Shown: positions 16,191-25,602, counted from the stretch's first letter. The stretch: DNA of 64,000 nucleotides from Cytophagales bacterium (GCA_004293905.1 RDZE01000024.1:25514-89513), one strand, 5' to 3'. Numbers and translations are program-made. Notes: generated from the sequence alone by a model not told the origin.

Positions 16191-19037
16191 TTATTGTTGT
16201 GGAGGGTCTACTTTCTTGATAATGGCAGTAAACAATGTTTCATCTATTATTTTTACTTCCGAAATTGCCAATTCTATCCAAACTACAGAACCATCTTTTC
16301 GTTGTGCCTCTACAACTCTCGATGTTCCTAATACGTGTTTTTCATTTGTTCTTCGGTAGTTAGCCAAATATTTATCGTGCATTAGGCTATTCGGTTCGGG
16401 CATAAGCATTTTGAGATTGTTGCCGATGAGTTCCTCGCGTGAGTAGCCAAAAATTTTCTCTGTGGCACGATTGGCAATTTCTATAAAGCCCCAATGGTCT
16501 ATCACTATTACTCCAAAAAGAGCCATAGAGATAATACTTTCGAGCCTTTTGGCTCTTTCGTCTGCATCTAAGTATCGTTTTTCTAATGCATCATGGTTTT
16601 TTCGGATTGCCTCAAAATCGTGGCGAGTATCAAGTTCTTGTTCTTCGAGTTCTTGTATTTGGCTGAGTAATTCTTTTCTTTGTTGTTGTAGTTTTTGAAT
16701 GGTTTGCTCCATTTCCTGCTCTTTCTTTACGGTATCAGTGATGTTTTGGGCATAATTTACGATTTTATACAGTACCCCTTCGCTATTGTGTATGGCATTG
16801 AAACTGGCGCGCAACCAAACCTCTTCGCCTTGTTTATTGAATCGTTTGAAACGCCCTACTACGTGCTCACCTTTTCGTAGTTTTTCCCAAAGATTATCAG
16901 CATCATTGTTTTTTTGTTCCTCTTCGTTTTCGTGTGTGAGTATGCTTCGATGTTTTCCGATGAGTTCTTTGTAGGTATAGCCTAAAGTTTGTAGATAAAT
17001 ATCGTTGGCATGCAAAATGATACCCTCTAAATTGAACTCTACGATAGCTACTGACTGCCCGATGGCGTGTAAAACCTCATTGACTTCTATGTTTTTATTT
17101 TTTTGCTCTGTGATTTCAGTTGCCAATTGTATGATTTTGTAGAAATCTCGATTTGCATTTTTAACAACTGTATAAGTACTATGTACCCAAAGTTCCGAGC
17201 CATCTCTTGTTATTATTTTAAAATCACCTGTTTGAGGTATTCCATTTTGTAGGTTTTCCCAAATTTGTTGGTATTCGTTTTTGTATTTTTCTTTTTTAGG
17301 GATAAAAATATCGTGGTGTTTTCCGATGATGTCTTCTAAGTTGTTGTATTGTATCATTCTAAGAAAAATCTCATTGGCGGTGAGTATATTTCCTTCTAAA
17401 TCGTACTCTATGGTGGCGAGTGTGGTGTCTATGGCTTGGGTTTGGGCATCTAACTCTACTTGTTTTTTGAGCATAGATTCCTGCGTTGCCATGAGTTCTT
17501 CAAGGTTGAGTCGCAGTTCTTCTTCTTGGCTTTGCAGTCTTTCGGTTACTTCTTGCGAATCTTGTAAGAGGCGTTGTGAAGATTCATTTTTCTTGATGGA
17601 AGAAACCATAGAGGAGAGAATTTCAGCGACACGACTCACGAAAGCCTGTTTGTAAGGTTCTAATATTTGGAAAGAAGCCAATTCCACTACTCCCAATACT
17701 TCTTCATCGTTTGCCATAATGGGTACTAAAATGAGGCTTCTGGGGCTTCCTGCTCCCATACCTGAGATAATTTTGATATAATTACTAGGTACTTCTTCGA
17801 GGTAGATGGCACTTTTTTCGAGCCAAACTTGCCCTACTAAACCTTGTCCTGGTCGTATTTGTTTTTGTTCAAATCGTTTTCTTTCGAAGGCATAAAGGCT
17901 TTTAAGTTCCAAAAATTTATCGTCTTGGTTTTCTTCATTGATGATAAAAATACCGCCTTGGTTAGCACTGATGTACTTGACGAGTGTCATAATAAACTCA
18001 TCATAGGTTTTTTCGGGGCTTTGGTTGCCTCTGATGATGTTACCAAACAAGGCTATACCCTCATTAGTCCAGTTGCGTTCGCGGTCTTGTATGGCTACGT
18101 TGAGCAGTCCATTGCGCATTTGTGCCAATGAAGAACCTATATCGCTTTGGTTATCAAATACTTGTAATGCACTTTCAAATTTTCCTTCACCTACTTCGGA
18201 GGCAAAAGTGCGTAGTATTTGCAAGTTGTCTACTAATTGGTTGATGTCTTTGATGATGGTTTCTGTCTCATCGTAGGTGTGTTGTTGTGTTTTGGGTAAG
18301 TTTCCAAGACTTAGCGCAGAGGTGTAGTCGCGAATAATGTAAAGGTCGTTTTTGATTTTTCTGATGTGCCAAATCCCTAATGAAACATTAAATAAACATA
18401 CTACTAACAAGAGTATGCTTAATACATATTTGAAATAACCATTGAGATTTTCTACTTGGTCAAGGTTTTTCTTTCGGCTTTGTTCAAAGAGGTTGTCCAG
18501 TCGGTCTATTTCCTGCTTGATTTGTACGATGAGGGGTTGTATATTTTCTTTGAAAAGGGTTTCGTTTTCGCGTAGGTCTGTTGGGTCTATATTTTTTCCT
18601 TTTTCTTGTTGGTTTTCTTCAATGATGTCTTGGTATTTTTTCAGTTTCGAGAGGTGAGTAAGCAGATTGGCAAAGGTCAATTTTTCTTCGATACCTTCCC
18701 AATATTGTTCTTGTTTTTTGAGAGAATCGGAGAGCCCTTGTATTTGTTTTTGCCAAAGTTGTTGTCTGCGTTGTTTGTCATTTTCTTTTTGGTAAAGGAG
18801 GTAGTTTTGCAGTATGGCATTGGATTCGTCTATTTTACTTTCGATAGAGGCTAATAAACCTACAGAGCGAAATAAATGTTGGGAGATATAGTTATTCGTT
18901 TGGTTGAGCTGGCTCACCTGCATAAAGAGTACAATCACGAGAAAGAGTATCGTTATGATAGTGAGCACAGTTCCGAACCAGATTTGTCTGCTGATGGAGT
19001 TGATAAAAAAAGGCGTGGTTTTTGGCTTCATGCGCAA
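16191..19037 (-). CDS. Membrane sensor with GAF and three PAS domains, no output domain
   Basis: 948 residues. Two transmembrane helices (about 18-42 and 205-228) enclose a helical extracytoplasmic domain of four-helix-bundle type. They are followed by a HAMP-like linker, then a GAF domain (about 340-490; GQGLVGQVWLEKSA, GVVELASF), a coiled coil (EEELRLNLEELMATQESMLKKQ), PAS 1 (about 535-650), PAS 2 (about 665-775), another coiled coil and PAS 3 (about 825-945; FGVIVIDHWGF, IFGYSREELIGNNLKMLMP). The protein ends right after PAS 3, so no kinase, cyclase or MCP signalling domain is present. Its GAF-coiled coil-PAS layout matches the soluble protein at 8582-11107. Confidence 0.85.
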   Translation of the reverse strand: MRMKPKTTPFFINSISRQIWFGTVLTIITILFLVIVLFMQVSQLNQTNNYISQHLFRSVGLLASIESKIDESNAILQNYLLYQKENDKQRRQQLWQKQIQGLSDSLKKQEQYWEGIEEKLTFANLLTHLSKLKKYQDIIEENQQEKGKNIDPTDLRENETLFKENIQPLIVQIKQEIDRLDNLFEQSRKKNLDQVENLNGYFKYVLSILLLVVCLFNVSLGIWHIRKIKNDLYIIRDYTSALSLGNLPKTQQHTYDETETIIKDINQLVDNLQILRTFASEVGEGKFESALQVFDNQSDIGSSLAQMRNGLLNVAIQDRERNWTNEGIALFGNIIRGNQSPEKTYDEFIMTLVKYISANQGGIFIINEENQDDKFLELKSLYAFERKRFEQKQIRPGQGLVGQVWLEKSAIYLEEVPSNYIKIISGMGAGSPRSLILVPIMANDEEVLGVVELASFQILEPYKQAFVSRVAEILSSMVSSIKKNESSQRLLQDSQEVTERLQSQEEELRLNLEELMATQESMLKKQVELDAQTQAIDTTLATIEYDLEGNILTANEIFLRMIQYNNLEDIIGKHHDIFIPKKEKYKNEYQQIWENLQNGIPQTGDFKIITRDGSELWVHSTYTVVKNANRDFYKIIQLATEITEQKNKNIEVNEVLHAIGQSVAIVEFNLEGIILHANDIYLQTLGYTYKELIGKHRSILTHENEEEQKNNDADNLWEKLRKGEHVVGRFKRFNKQGEEVWLRASFNAIHNSEGVLYKIVNYAQNITDTVKKEQEMEQTIQKLQQQRKELLSQIQELEEQELDTRHDFEAIRKNHDALEKRYLDADERAKRLESIISMALFGVIVIDHWGFIEIANRATEKIFGYSREELIGNNLKMLMPEPNSLMHDKYLANYRRTNEKHVLGTSRVVEAQRKDGSVVWIELAISEVKIIDETLFTAIIKKVDPPQQ

Positions 19038-19102
19038 ACTGTTATAAGAGTATTGGTGTACTTATTTTAGATAACTAAAATCGTACCTTTTTGTATTTTT
19101 CT

Positions 19103-22100
19103 CTATCTTTCTATACGGTTGACATATTTTTGGTAAATGGCTTCGTATTTGGGTGCATTAGGGTTTTTGTTTTCTACCATAATAGAGGCTACTTGAGCAA
19201 TGATAGTAAAGTTTGATTGTATTTTATACTCATCGTTGCTTCCTATTTCGAAGAGGTAGGCTAAATTTTCATCGGCGCGGCGCGTCATGGTATTGGCTAC
19301 TTCTTCTGCTTTTTTCACTTCGCCTACTTGCAATAACACATCAATCAAAGGAGGTGTATAAACATCGTAGAGGTTGGGATTGTCAGGTAGAATTTCAAAA
19401 CATTTCAATACCACTTCTTTAGCCTTGTCTTTTTTGCCTTCGCTGAGGAGCTGTGCGGCGAGTTTGTAAAAGGCTTTTCGCAAATTCATAGGGAAAGAGC
19501 GGTAGGTATCGCTGTAATATACATTGGGGTTGTTTAGCTCACGATACAGGAATTTCTTCATGAGGTTTTCGTACATCAAATCACTATTTACGTAGCCTGT
19601 TTTTGCACCTTTGATGGGTACGGGCATAAGTCTATAAGCGATGCCTTCTTGTTGCATATACTCCAACAAGCCCATATAATTGGCATTAGAGAGGTTGGTA
19701 GCGAAATAGATAGGGCGTTGCCAGCCATTTTTGGCGTTGGTGGCTATAATGTCCAAAACGAGTAAGTCGCTTTTGTAGAGTTCGTCCATGTTCAAATCCC
19801 AAATGATGGCATCTTGCATGAGCGAGTCTAACCCTTTGGGTACAAAATTTTGCTTGGCAATGGCTTTTTTATCCAATTCTATTACCAATCTTTTGCTTGG
19901 CAAGGTATTGAGTTTGAAGTTTCCAAAATCTACTGATAGTACAGATTCGTTGTTCTTGAGGAGTTGGAAATATTCGTAGAGGTTCATTCCTTTTTCTTGC
20001 AAAAGTTTAATATCGCTGGGGTTAAAATTGGGGTGTTGTTGTAGATAAGGAATTTGCTCATTAGTTCCTTGTATAAAATTATCATAAACCAACGAAATGG
20101 GTAATGCTTTAGATTCGTAGGTATCCCTTTTCATTTGTTCTATGTACCAATCAGTACCTAATAGGCTAAGGTTACATACGCGCACATCGCGTCTTACGCC
20201 TTCTACTTCTTGTATGTACCAAAGCGGGAAAGTATCATTATCGCCTCCTGTAAAGAGAATTGCATTGGGGGCGCAAGAGTTGAGCAGGTTTCGAGCAAAA
20301 TCAATAGAGTGATAACGGTTAGAGCGGTTATGGTCGTCCCAGCCTTCTACCGCCATAATGCTTACTACTCCAATACCAACAATCAATGAGCCAATGATAC
20401 CACGTAGGGCACTGCTATTTTTGATGGTGGTGAGTTCGGTTTTTTTGTTGTCGGGCGTGATGGCTGTTATCAATGCGATGATGGCATTTCGTTCGAAGGT
20501 GAATAGCTGTGCTAAAGCCATAATACCTAAACCTATCCAAATGGCAAATCCATAGAAAGAACCCGCATAAATATAGTCGCGTTCGCGTGGTTCTACGGGG
20601 GGGGAGTTGAGATAGACGATAAGGGCTATGCCTGTCATGAAAAATATCATGAAAGTAACATAAAACATGTTTCTATTTCGGAACATTTGGTAGAAAAAGC
20701 CCAATAAGCCTATGATAAGTGGGAGGGCATAGAGTTGATTTCTACCTTTGTTGTTAGCTATTTCGGAGGGTATAAAATCATTAGAGGCAAAGGGGCTTAG
20801 TGTGCCTGCACCTTCTTCATCGCTTTCGCGCCCTATAAAATTCCAGCCAAAGTACCGCCAATACATGTGCCCCAATTGGTGTTGGAAGAAAAACTTGAGG
20901 TTATCGCCCATTGTGGGAGTTTCGTCTGGGCTTAGTTGTAATATTTCGCGGTAGAGTTGTGCGTGTCCTGGTGCGCGGCTATGAATACGAGGGAAGAAAA
21001 TATTATTGTCGTATTTATTCGTAGTTTTATAATCAAATATTTCGTATTTTCCTTTTTTGTCATTTTTGCGATAGTAGGCAGTGCCTTTTTCTTGGTCTAC
21101 AAGTTTGGAGGCGAATGTAGTCCCAAAAAGTAGAGGACGGTCGCCATATTGCTCTCTTTTTAGATAATAAACCACCCTCATAATATCATTGGGGTTGTTT
21201 TCATTGATAGGAGGGTTGTATTGGGCTCTTACCAATATAACTCCATAGGAAGCATAACCGATAAGCACAAAAGCAAAAGCCAATAAACCTGTATTGAGAA
21301 GTACTTTGTTTTTGGCATGACTATAATAAATACCTGCCACTAAAGCTCCTAAAAACAAGATAATGAAGACAGAAATCCCTGTTCCGAAGGGCAAACCAAT
21401 AGAGTTGATGAAAAATATTTCGAAGTTACCCGCAATCACAGGTAAGCCTGTAATAACGCCATACATCACAATTACGATAATGACCAAACTACCCATCATG
21501 GCAACTATAGCCCCGTAAATATTGGGGTTTTTGTATTTTTTGTAATAATAAAGCAAACCTAAGGCGGGCATGGTTACCAAGTTCAATAAGTGGACACCAA
21601 TAGAGAGCCCTGTGGCATAGGCAATAAAGATGAGCCATCGGTTACTTTGCACTTCATCATCTATCAAGTCCCATTTGAAAGTAGCCCAAACGACCAAAGC
21701 CGTAAAGAAAGACGACATCGCATATACTTCAGCTTCTACTGCTGAAAACCAAAAAGAATCGGTAAAAGTATAAGCCAATGCACCAATGAAAGCCGAAGCC
21801 AAGATAGTGTAAGTTTGGTAAGGGGTGAGGTTATCGGGTGTGGCTTGGGGGTACATCTTGATTGCCAAGAGGCTGATAGTCCAAAAGAGGAATAAAATGG
21901 TAAGACCACTGAAAATAGCAGAGGATACATTGACCCAATAGGCAACTTGGGTGAGGTCGTTGCCTGCCAATAAACTAAAAAGCCTGCCTACCAATAAGAA
22001 AAAGGGTGCGCCCGGAGGGTGAGGTACTTGTAGTTTGAAAGCCGATGCGATGAACTCGCCGCAGTCCCAAAAACTGGCTGTAGGCTCGAGCGTGAGGATA

Positions 22101-22165
22101 TATACTGTGGTAGAAATGGCAAATACGAGCCAACCTCCTATATTATTCAATGAGCGGAATGACAT
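19103..22165 (-). CDS. DUF2723/GT117-family integral membrane glycosyltransferase
   Basis: 1020 residues. An N-terminal half of about a dozen transmembrane helices contains the family signature around residues 34-55: D34-C-G-E37, then FKLQVPHPPGAPFFLL. A large C-terminal extramembrane part (about 640-1020) carries TPR-like helices. The acidic pair early in the protein matches GT-C-fold, polyprenyl-phosphate-sugar-dependent transferases, and the Bacteroidota family has been linked to protein O-glycosylation. It appears monocistronic, following pyrB on the minus strand after 108 bp. The acceptor and sugar cannot be read from sequence. Confidence 0.85.
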   Translation of the reverse strand: MSFRSLNNIGGWLVFAISTTVYILTLEPTASFWDCGEFIASAFKLQVPHPPGAPFFLLVGRLFSLLAGNDLTQVAYWVNVSSAIFSGLTILFLFWTISLLAIKMYPQATPDNLTPYQTYTILASAFIGALAYTFTDSFWFSAVEAEVYAMSSFFTALVVWATFKWDLIDDEVQSNRWLIFIAYATGLSIGVHLLNLVTMPALGLLYYYKKYKNPNIYGAIVAMMGSLVIIVIVMYGVITGLPVIAGNFEIFFINSIGLPFGTGISVFIILFLGALVAGIYYSHAKNKVLLNTGLLAFAFVLIGYASYGVILVRAQYNPPINENNPNDIMRVVYYLKREQYGDRPLLFGTTFASKLVDQEKGTAYYRKNDKKGKYEIFDYKTTNKYDNNIFFPRIHSRAPGHAQLYREILQLSPDETPTMGDNLKFFFQHQLGHMYWRYFGWNFIGRESDEEGAGTLSPFASNDFIPSEIANNKGRNQLYALPLIIGLLGFFYQMFRNRNMFYVTFMIFFMTGIALIVYLNSPPVEPRERDYIYAGSFYGFAIWIGLGIMALAQLFTFERNAIIALITAITPDNKKTELTTIKNSSALRGIIGSLIVGIGVVSIMAVEGWDDHNRSNRYHSIDFARNLLNSCAPNAILFTGGDNDTFPLWYIQEVEGVRRDVRVCNLSLLGTDWYIEQMKRDTYESKALPISLVYDNFIQGTNEQIPYLQQHPNFNPSDIKLLQEKGMNLYEYFQLLKNNESVLSVDFGNFKLNTLPSKRLVIELDKKAIAKQNFVPKGLDSLMQDAIIWDLNMDELYKSDLLVLDIIATNAKNGWQRPIYFATNLSNANYMGLLEYMQQEGIAYRLMPVPIKGAKTGYVNSDLMYENLMKKFLYRELNNPNVYYSDTYRSFPMNLRKAFYKLAAQLLSEGKKDKAKEVVLKCFEILPDNPNLYDVYTPPLIDVLLQVGEVKKAEEVANTMTRRADENLAYLFEIGSNDEYKIQSNFTIIAQVASIMVENKNPNAPKYEAIYQKYVNRIER

Positions 22166-22273
22166 ATTCGTTTTTAGATGATGTTTTTATTTTGGCTGCG
22201 AAAATAGTAAATTTATTTGGAGTTTGTTCTATGTCATTCGTTAAATTTTGCAAAAAACAGCCTTATTGTTGTT

Positions 22274-23182
22274 TTAGCGTTGCTCTGCCAAAAGATAAAG
22301 CACTGCCATTCTTACGGCTACGCCATTCTCTACTTGGTCAAGAATGATGGCTTGTGGGCTATCAGCGGCATCGCTGCTTAGTTCTACACCTCTATTGATG
22401 GGTCCGGGGTGCATCAATACAATTTCTTTGTCGAGTTGGTTGAGCATGGCTTGGTTGATGCCATAATAAAGGCTGTATTCGCGCAATGAAGGAAAATATT
22501 TAATTTGTTGTCGTTCTAATTGTATACGCAATACATTGGCTACATCGCACCATTGAAGGGCTTCGTGTAGTTTTGTGGTTACTTTTACGCCTAAGGCTTC
22601 TATGTGTTTGGGCAAGAGGGTGGGCGGTCCGCAAACCATTACTTCTGCCCCTAATTTTTGGAAAACAAAGATATTGGAGAGTGCTACTCTTGAATGAAGA
22701 ATATCACCAATGAGTGCTATTTTTTTGCCTTCTATAGTGCCTAATTTTTCCCAAACGGAGTAGGCATCTAAAAGGGCTTGAGTGGGGTGTTCGTGTGTGC
22801 CATCACCTGCATTGACGACCGATGCGTTGATGTGGCGTGCTAAAAAATGAGGCGCGCCTACGCTTGAATGTCTAATAACAATCATATCTACCTTCATAGC
22901 TAAGATGTTATTGACAGTGTCCAAGAGGGTTTCCCCTTTTTTTACGGAACTGGTAGAGGCTGAGAAATTGACAATGTCAGCGGAGAGTCTTTTTTCGGCT
23001 AACTCAAAAGAAATGCGGGTACGGGTAGAGTTCTCGAAAAATACATTAGCAATGGTGATATCGCGCAGGGAAGGAACTTTTTTGATAGGTCGGTTGATGA
23101 CTTCTTTGAACTCGCGTGCGGTGGTGAGTATATTTTCTATTTGAGATGTTGGGAGGTCTTTGATGCCTAATAGGTGTTTCAT
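22274..23182 (-). CDS. pyrB: Aspartate carbamoyltransferase catalytic subunit
   Basis: 302 residues, the usual length of the catalytic chain. It catalyses carbamoyl phosphate plus L-aspartate to N-carbamoyl-L-aspartate in de novo pyrimidine synthesis. The carbamoyl-phosphate loop STRTRISFE (about 52-60), HPTQALLDAYSVWE and the C-terminal MHPGPINRGVELSSDAAD are intact. No pyrI regulatory subunit is adjacent, so it is probably a class C-type trimer. It starts 8 bp after the OmpR-type regulator stop, so it is likely co-transcribed with that two-component system, an unusual neighbour for a nucleotide gene. Confidence 0.96.
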   Translation of the reverse strand: MKHLLGIKDLPTSQIENILTTAREFKEVINRPIKKVPSLRDITIANVFFENSTRTRISFELAEKRLSADIVNFSASTSSVKKGETLLDTVNNILAMKVDMIVIRHSSVGAPHFLARHINASVVNAGDGTHEHPTQALLDAYSVWEKLGTIEGKKIALIGDILHSRVALSNIFVFQKLGAEVMVCGPPTLLPKHIEALGVKVTTKLHEALQWCDVANVLRIQLERQQIKYFPSLREYSLYYGINQAMLNQLDKEIVLMHPGPINRGVELSSDAADSPQAIILDQVENGVAVRMAVLYLLAEQR

Positions 23183-23190
23183 GGCGAAGA

Positions 23191-23886
23191 TTATTCTTTG
23201 ATAATGAGTTTGAAACCTACTCTGTGTATATTTTGTATTTCTATTTTGGGGTCATCTTTGAGGTATTTACGTAGTCTTGAGATAAAAACATCTAAACTTC
23301 TGCCCGTAAAATAGTCATCATCACCCCATAATTGGTTGAGAATGCGGTCGCGTTCAAGTACCTGATTGAGGTTTTCGGCAAATAGTTTGAGCAATTCGGC
23401 TTCTTTGAGTGTGAGGTTTTTGGTGGTTTGTCCTAAGGTAAGTTGTAGATTTTTGAAATCGAAATGATAATTGCCTATTTGGTGTGGTGTGATGGGGGTA
23501 TTTTTAGTTGTTTTTTGACTTCTTTTCAATATTACTTCTATGCGTGCTAAGAGTTCTTCTATGCTAAAAGGTTTGGTGAGGTAGTCGTCTGCCCCTATTT
23601 TGAAACCTTTGAGTTTATCATCTTTCATTGATTTAGCACTTACAAAGATGATGGGTATATCGGCATTGAGTTTTCTGATGTCAGTAGCCAATGAAAATCC
23701 ATCTTTGTTGGGGAGCATAATATCTAAAATACAAATATCGAACTGTGTTTGTTGAAAAACTTGCCAAGCTGTTTGTCCGTCTGTTTGCCAATTGACTTCG
23801 TATTGGTTGATTTCGAGGTTGTCTTTCATCACAAATCCCAAATTGGTGTCATCTTCCACTAAAAAGATTTTGATTTTGTTTTGCAT
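23191..23886 (-). CDS. OmpR/PhoB-family response regulator
   Basis: 231 residues. The receiver domain (1-120) has the acidic pair ED at 11-12, phosphoacceptor D55 in ILDIMLPNKDG, switch Ser in FVSAKS, and Lys in YLTKPF. The winged-helix Trans_reg_C DNA-binding domain (about 130-230) shows LTLKEAELLKLFAEN and GRSLDVFISRLRKYLKDDP. It is probably the partner of the histidine kinase encoded 39 bp upstream. It has its own good promoter match inside the end of the kinase gene, so it may also be expressed independently. Confidence 0.94.
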   Translation of the reverse strand: MQNKIKIFLVEDDTNLGFVMKDNLEINQYEVNWQTDGQTAWQVFQQTQFDICILDIMLPNKDGFSLATDIRKLNADIPIIFVSAKSMKDDKLKGFKIGADDYLTKPFSIEELLARIEVILKRSQKTTKNTPITPHQIGNYHFDFKNLQLTLGQTTKNLTLKEAELLKLFAENLNQVLERDRILNQLWGDDDYFTGRSLDVFISRLRKYLKDDPKIEIQNIHRVGFKLIIKE

Positions 23887-23911
23887 GTTTTTTGGGCGCG
23901 AAAAAATTTCA

Positions 23912-23943
23912 CAAATATAGTATTTTTATAAATACTTTGGCAA
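23912..23943 (-). promoter_or_regulatory. Bacteroidota-type promoter for the response regulator gene, with inverted repeat
   Basis: On the minus strand there is TTG (23941-23943), a 21-nt spacer, then TATATTTG (23912-23919), matching the -33/-7 consensus TTG...TAnnTTTG. The ATG follows about 25 nt later. The spacer holds an inverted repeat GTATTT-TTAT-AAATAC (23920-23935), a possible operator. The -33 element lies in the last codons of the kinase gene. Confidence 0.6.
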
Positions 23944-25038
23944 TGCAAACGAAAAAGTAGTGCCTTTTCCTACTTCACTTTCTACATTGAGCGAACCGCC
24001 AAGTTTTTGCAAAAATTCTTTACAAAGTACAAGCCCTAAGCCTGTGCCTATTTCGTTGGCGGTACCTTTAGTGCTTATTTTGGTATCTATTCTGAATAAT
24101 TTTTCTAAGACTTGTGGAGTCATTCCTATGCCTGTATCGCTGAGGGCAAAATGAATTGTATCTGTATGGCAGGTGATATGAAGGTCTATTTTTCCGTTTT
24201 CTTTAGTAAATTTAACAGCATTGGTAATAAGATTTCGGAGGATTGTTTTGAGCATTTCTTTATCTGCCACTACACTGCATTCTTCTACTGTATTGTGATA
24301 AGAAAGAGTTATTTGTTTGGCTTTTGCTAAGGGTTGCATCAGTTGGAACATATCTTCTATGAGTGGCGGCAAGGCTATCGGCTCTAAGTTAGGCGTGATG
24401 ATGTCGCGCTGTGCATTTGCCCAATGCAGTAAGTTATCTAAGAGGTTATACAGATTTTGGGTAGATTTGAGCAGTTCTTTGCCCAAGTAACTAATTTCTT
24501 CGGGGTTGAGTATTTGTTGTTCGGCTTCTTCGGTAATGAGGTTGGCAAAAGAGAGTAGTGCATGCAAAGGACCTTTGATGTCGTGGGCTATGATGGAGAT
24601 GAATTTATCGCGGGTTTCGATGAGCGATTTTAGTTGTTTTTTTTGTTGTAAAATTTTTATTTCGCTCTTTTTTTTAGGAGTGATATCGAGCAGGCTAAAA
24701 AGCACTCCGATACAGGTTTTTTCGGTGTCGTACACGGGCACATATTGTACGTGATACCATACATCGCCTACATATTTTTCTTTGGTTTTATAGTCGCTCA
24801 CTACACGCCTCCCCTGCCAAGCCAAACGAAAAGATTTGATAAAAGTGAGTCTATCTGCTTCGGCAATATAAGGCAGGAAATTTTCGCCTATTTGTATATT
24901 TTTTTTCCATATATCTTGAGCATAGTTTTTGGCTATTTGGTTGGCATAAATGATAATGCAATTTCTATCCAAAAAACAAAAACCTTGTGCTGTATTGTCT
25001 AAAATGAGTGATAAAGTGATATCTAAGTTGGGCTGCAT
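23926..25038 (-). CDS. PAS-domain sensor histidine kinase
   Basis: 370 residues, cytosolic with no membrane segment. PAS/PAC domain about 5-125; coiled linker; HisKA dimerisation helix with His152 in IISIIAHDIKGPLHALLSF; HATPase domain about 255-370 with N-box NLITNAVKF, G1 DTGIGM and G2 GTGLGLVLCKEFLQKLGG. It autophosphorylates and presumably passes phosphate to the downstream OmpR-type regulator. A small STAS-like protein gene lies 12 bp upstream, suggesting a joint module. Confidence 0.93.
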   Translation of the reverse strand: MQPNLDITLSLILDNTAQGFCFLDRNCIIIYANQIAKNYAQDIWKKNIQIGENFLPYIAEADRLTFIKSFRLAWQGRRVVSDYKTKEKYVGDVWYHVQYVPVYDTEKTCIGVLFSLLDITPKKKSEIKILQQKKQLKSLIETRDKFISIIAHDIKGPLHALLSFANLITEEAEQQILNPEEISYLGKELLKSTQNLYNLLDNLLHWANAQRDIITPNLEPIALPPLIEDMFQLMQPLAKAKQITLSYHNTVEECSVVADKEMLKTILRNLITNAVKFTKENGKIDLHITCHTDTIHFALSDTGIGMTPQVLEKLFRIDTKISTKGTANEIGTGLGLVLCKEFLQKLGGSLNVESEVGKGTTFSFALPKYL

Positions 25039-25050
25039 GCTGTGCTAAAT

Positions 25051-25485
25051 TCAAGATTTATGTATTTGTTGATAGTGGTGTGCAACAAAATCTAAGGCTG
25101 TTGTAAGCTCTTGAAAATAAAGTGTTTCAAATGTTCGAGAAATTTCGTGTTCGAATACTTGTTCATAAGAGATACGCGTTACAGTATTGTTGCTTGTAAT
25201 TATTAATACTTTTTTAAGCCCTTTTTCTATAGCAGGAATAATGACATTGTGCTGTAGCCACTCTTGCATTTCTACCCCTACGGCAAACTGTGATTGTAGG
25301 GTATCTACTACCACATATTCACCATTTTCTTCTGTAAAATGCTTCAATACCAATCTCATATTCTGTTGATATTCTTCCTCGAACATATCAATCGTTGCGG
25401 GCAACCAGTGATACACAAGGGCTTTGTAAGCATCTAAAAAACCGATTTTAATGAATGAGTTTTGGGTTAACTCTCTGATTTCCAT
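25051..25485 (-). CDS. Small STAS/SpoIIAA-like protein upstream of histidine kinase
   Basis: 144 residues with no signal peptide. It has alternating strand/helix segments (FIKIGFLDAYKALVYHW, then a helix, then GEYVVVDTLQSQFAVGVEMQEWLQHNVIIPAIEKGLKKVLIIT) in the order expected of a STAS-like fold. The central VDT followed by QEWL matches ADT followed by QEWY in the protein encoded at 31255-31653, which also neighbours a histidine kinase. I recognise this as a Cytophagales-type family of unknown function. A regulatory partner for the kinase or a SpoIIE phosphatase is possible but unproven. It is the first gene of the run STAS-like, kinase, regulator, pyrB. Confidence 0.7.
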   Translation of the reverse strand: MEIRELTQNSFIKIGFLDAYKALVYHWLPATIDMFEEEYQQNMRLVLKHFTEENGEYVVVDTLQSQFAVGVEMQEWLQHNVIIPAIEKGLKKVLIITSNNTVTRISYEQVFEHEISRTFETLYFQELTTALDFVAHHYQQIHKS

Positions 25486-25537
25486 AAGTAGTCTGTTTTT
25501 TTTAGTCCAAATATAATATTTTTTATTTCAAATGTCA

Positions 25538-25555
25538 TTTTATTTTAAAATAAAA
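25538..25555. promoter_or_regulatory. 18-bp perfect AT palindrome in divergent intergenic region
   Basis: TTTTATTTTAAAATAAAA is perfectly self-complementary and lies between the divergent STAS-like/kinase operon and the helical-protein gene. It could be an operator serving both. In such AT-rich DNA chance is a serious alternative. A TATATTTG-like element for the minus operon is at 25508-25515. Confidence 0.3.
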
Positions 25556-25602
25556 AAAAAAACATTTACTTTGCACAAAACGATTTCCTTTTCGCATTTG
25601 AT

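Noticed and set aside
19064..19081. Inverted repeat ATTTTAG/CTAAAAT before the transmembrane sensor gene.
   Set aside because: Seven-bp AT-rich arms without T tract or partner regulator; too likely by chance.
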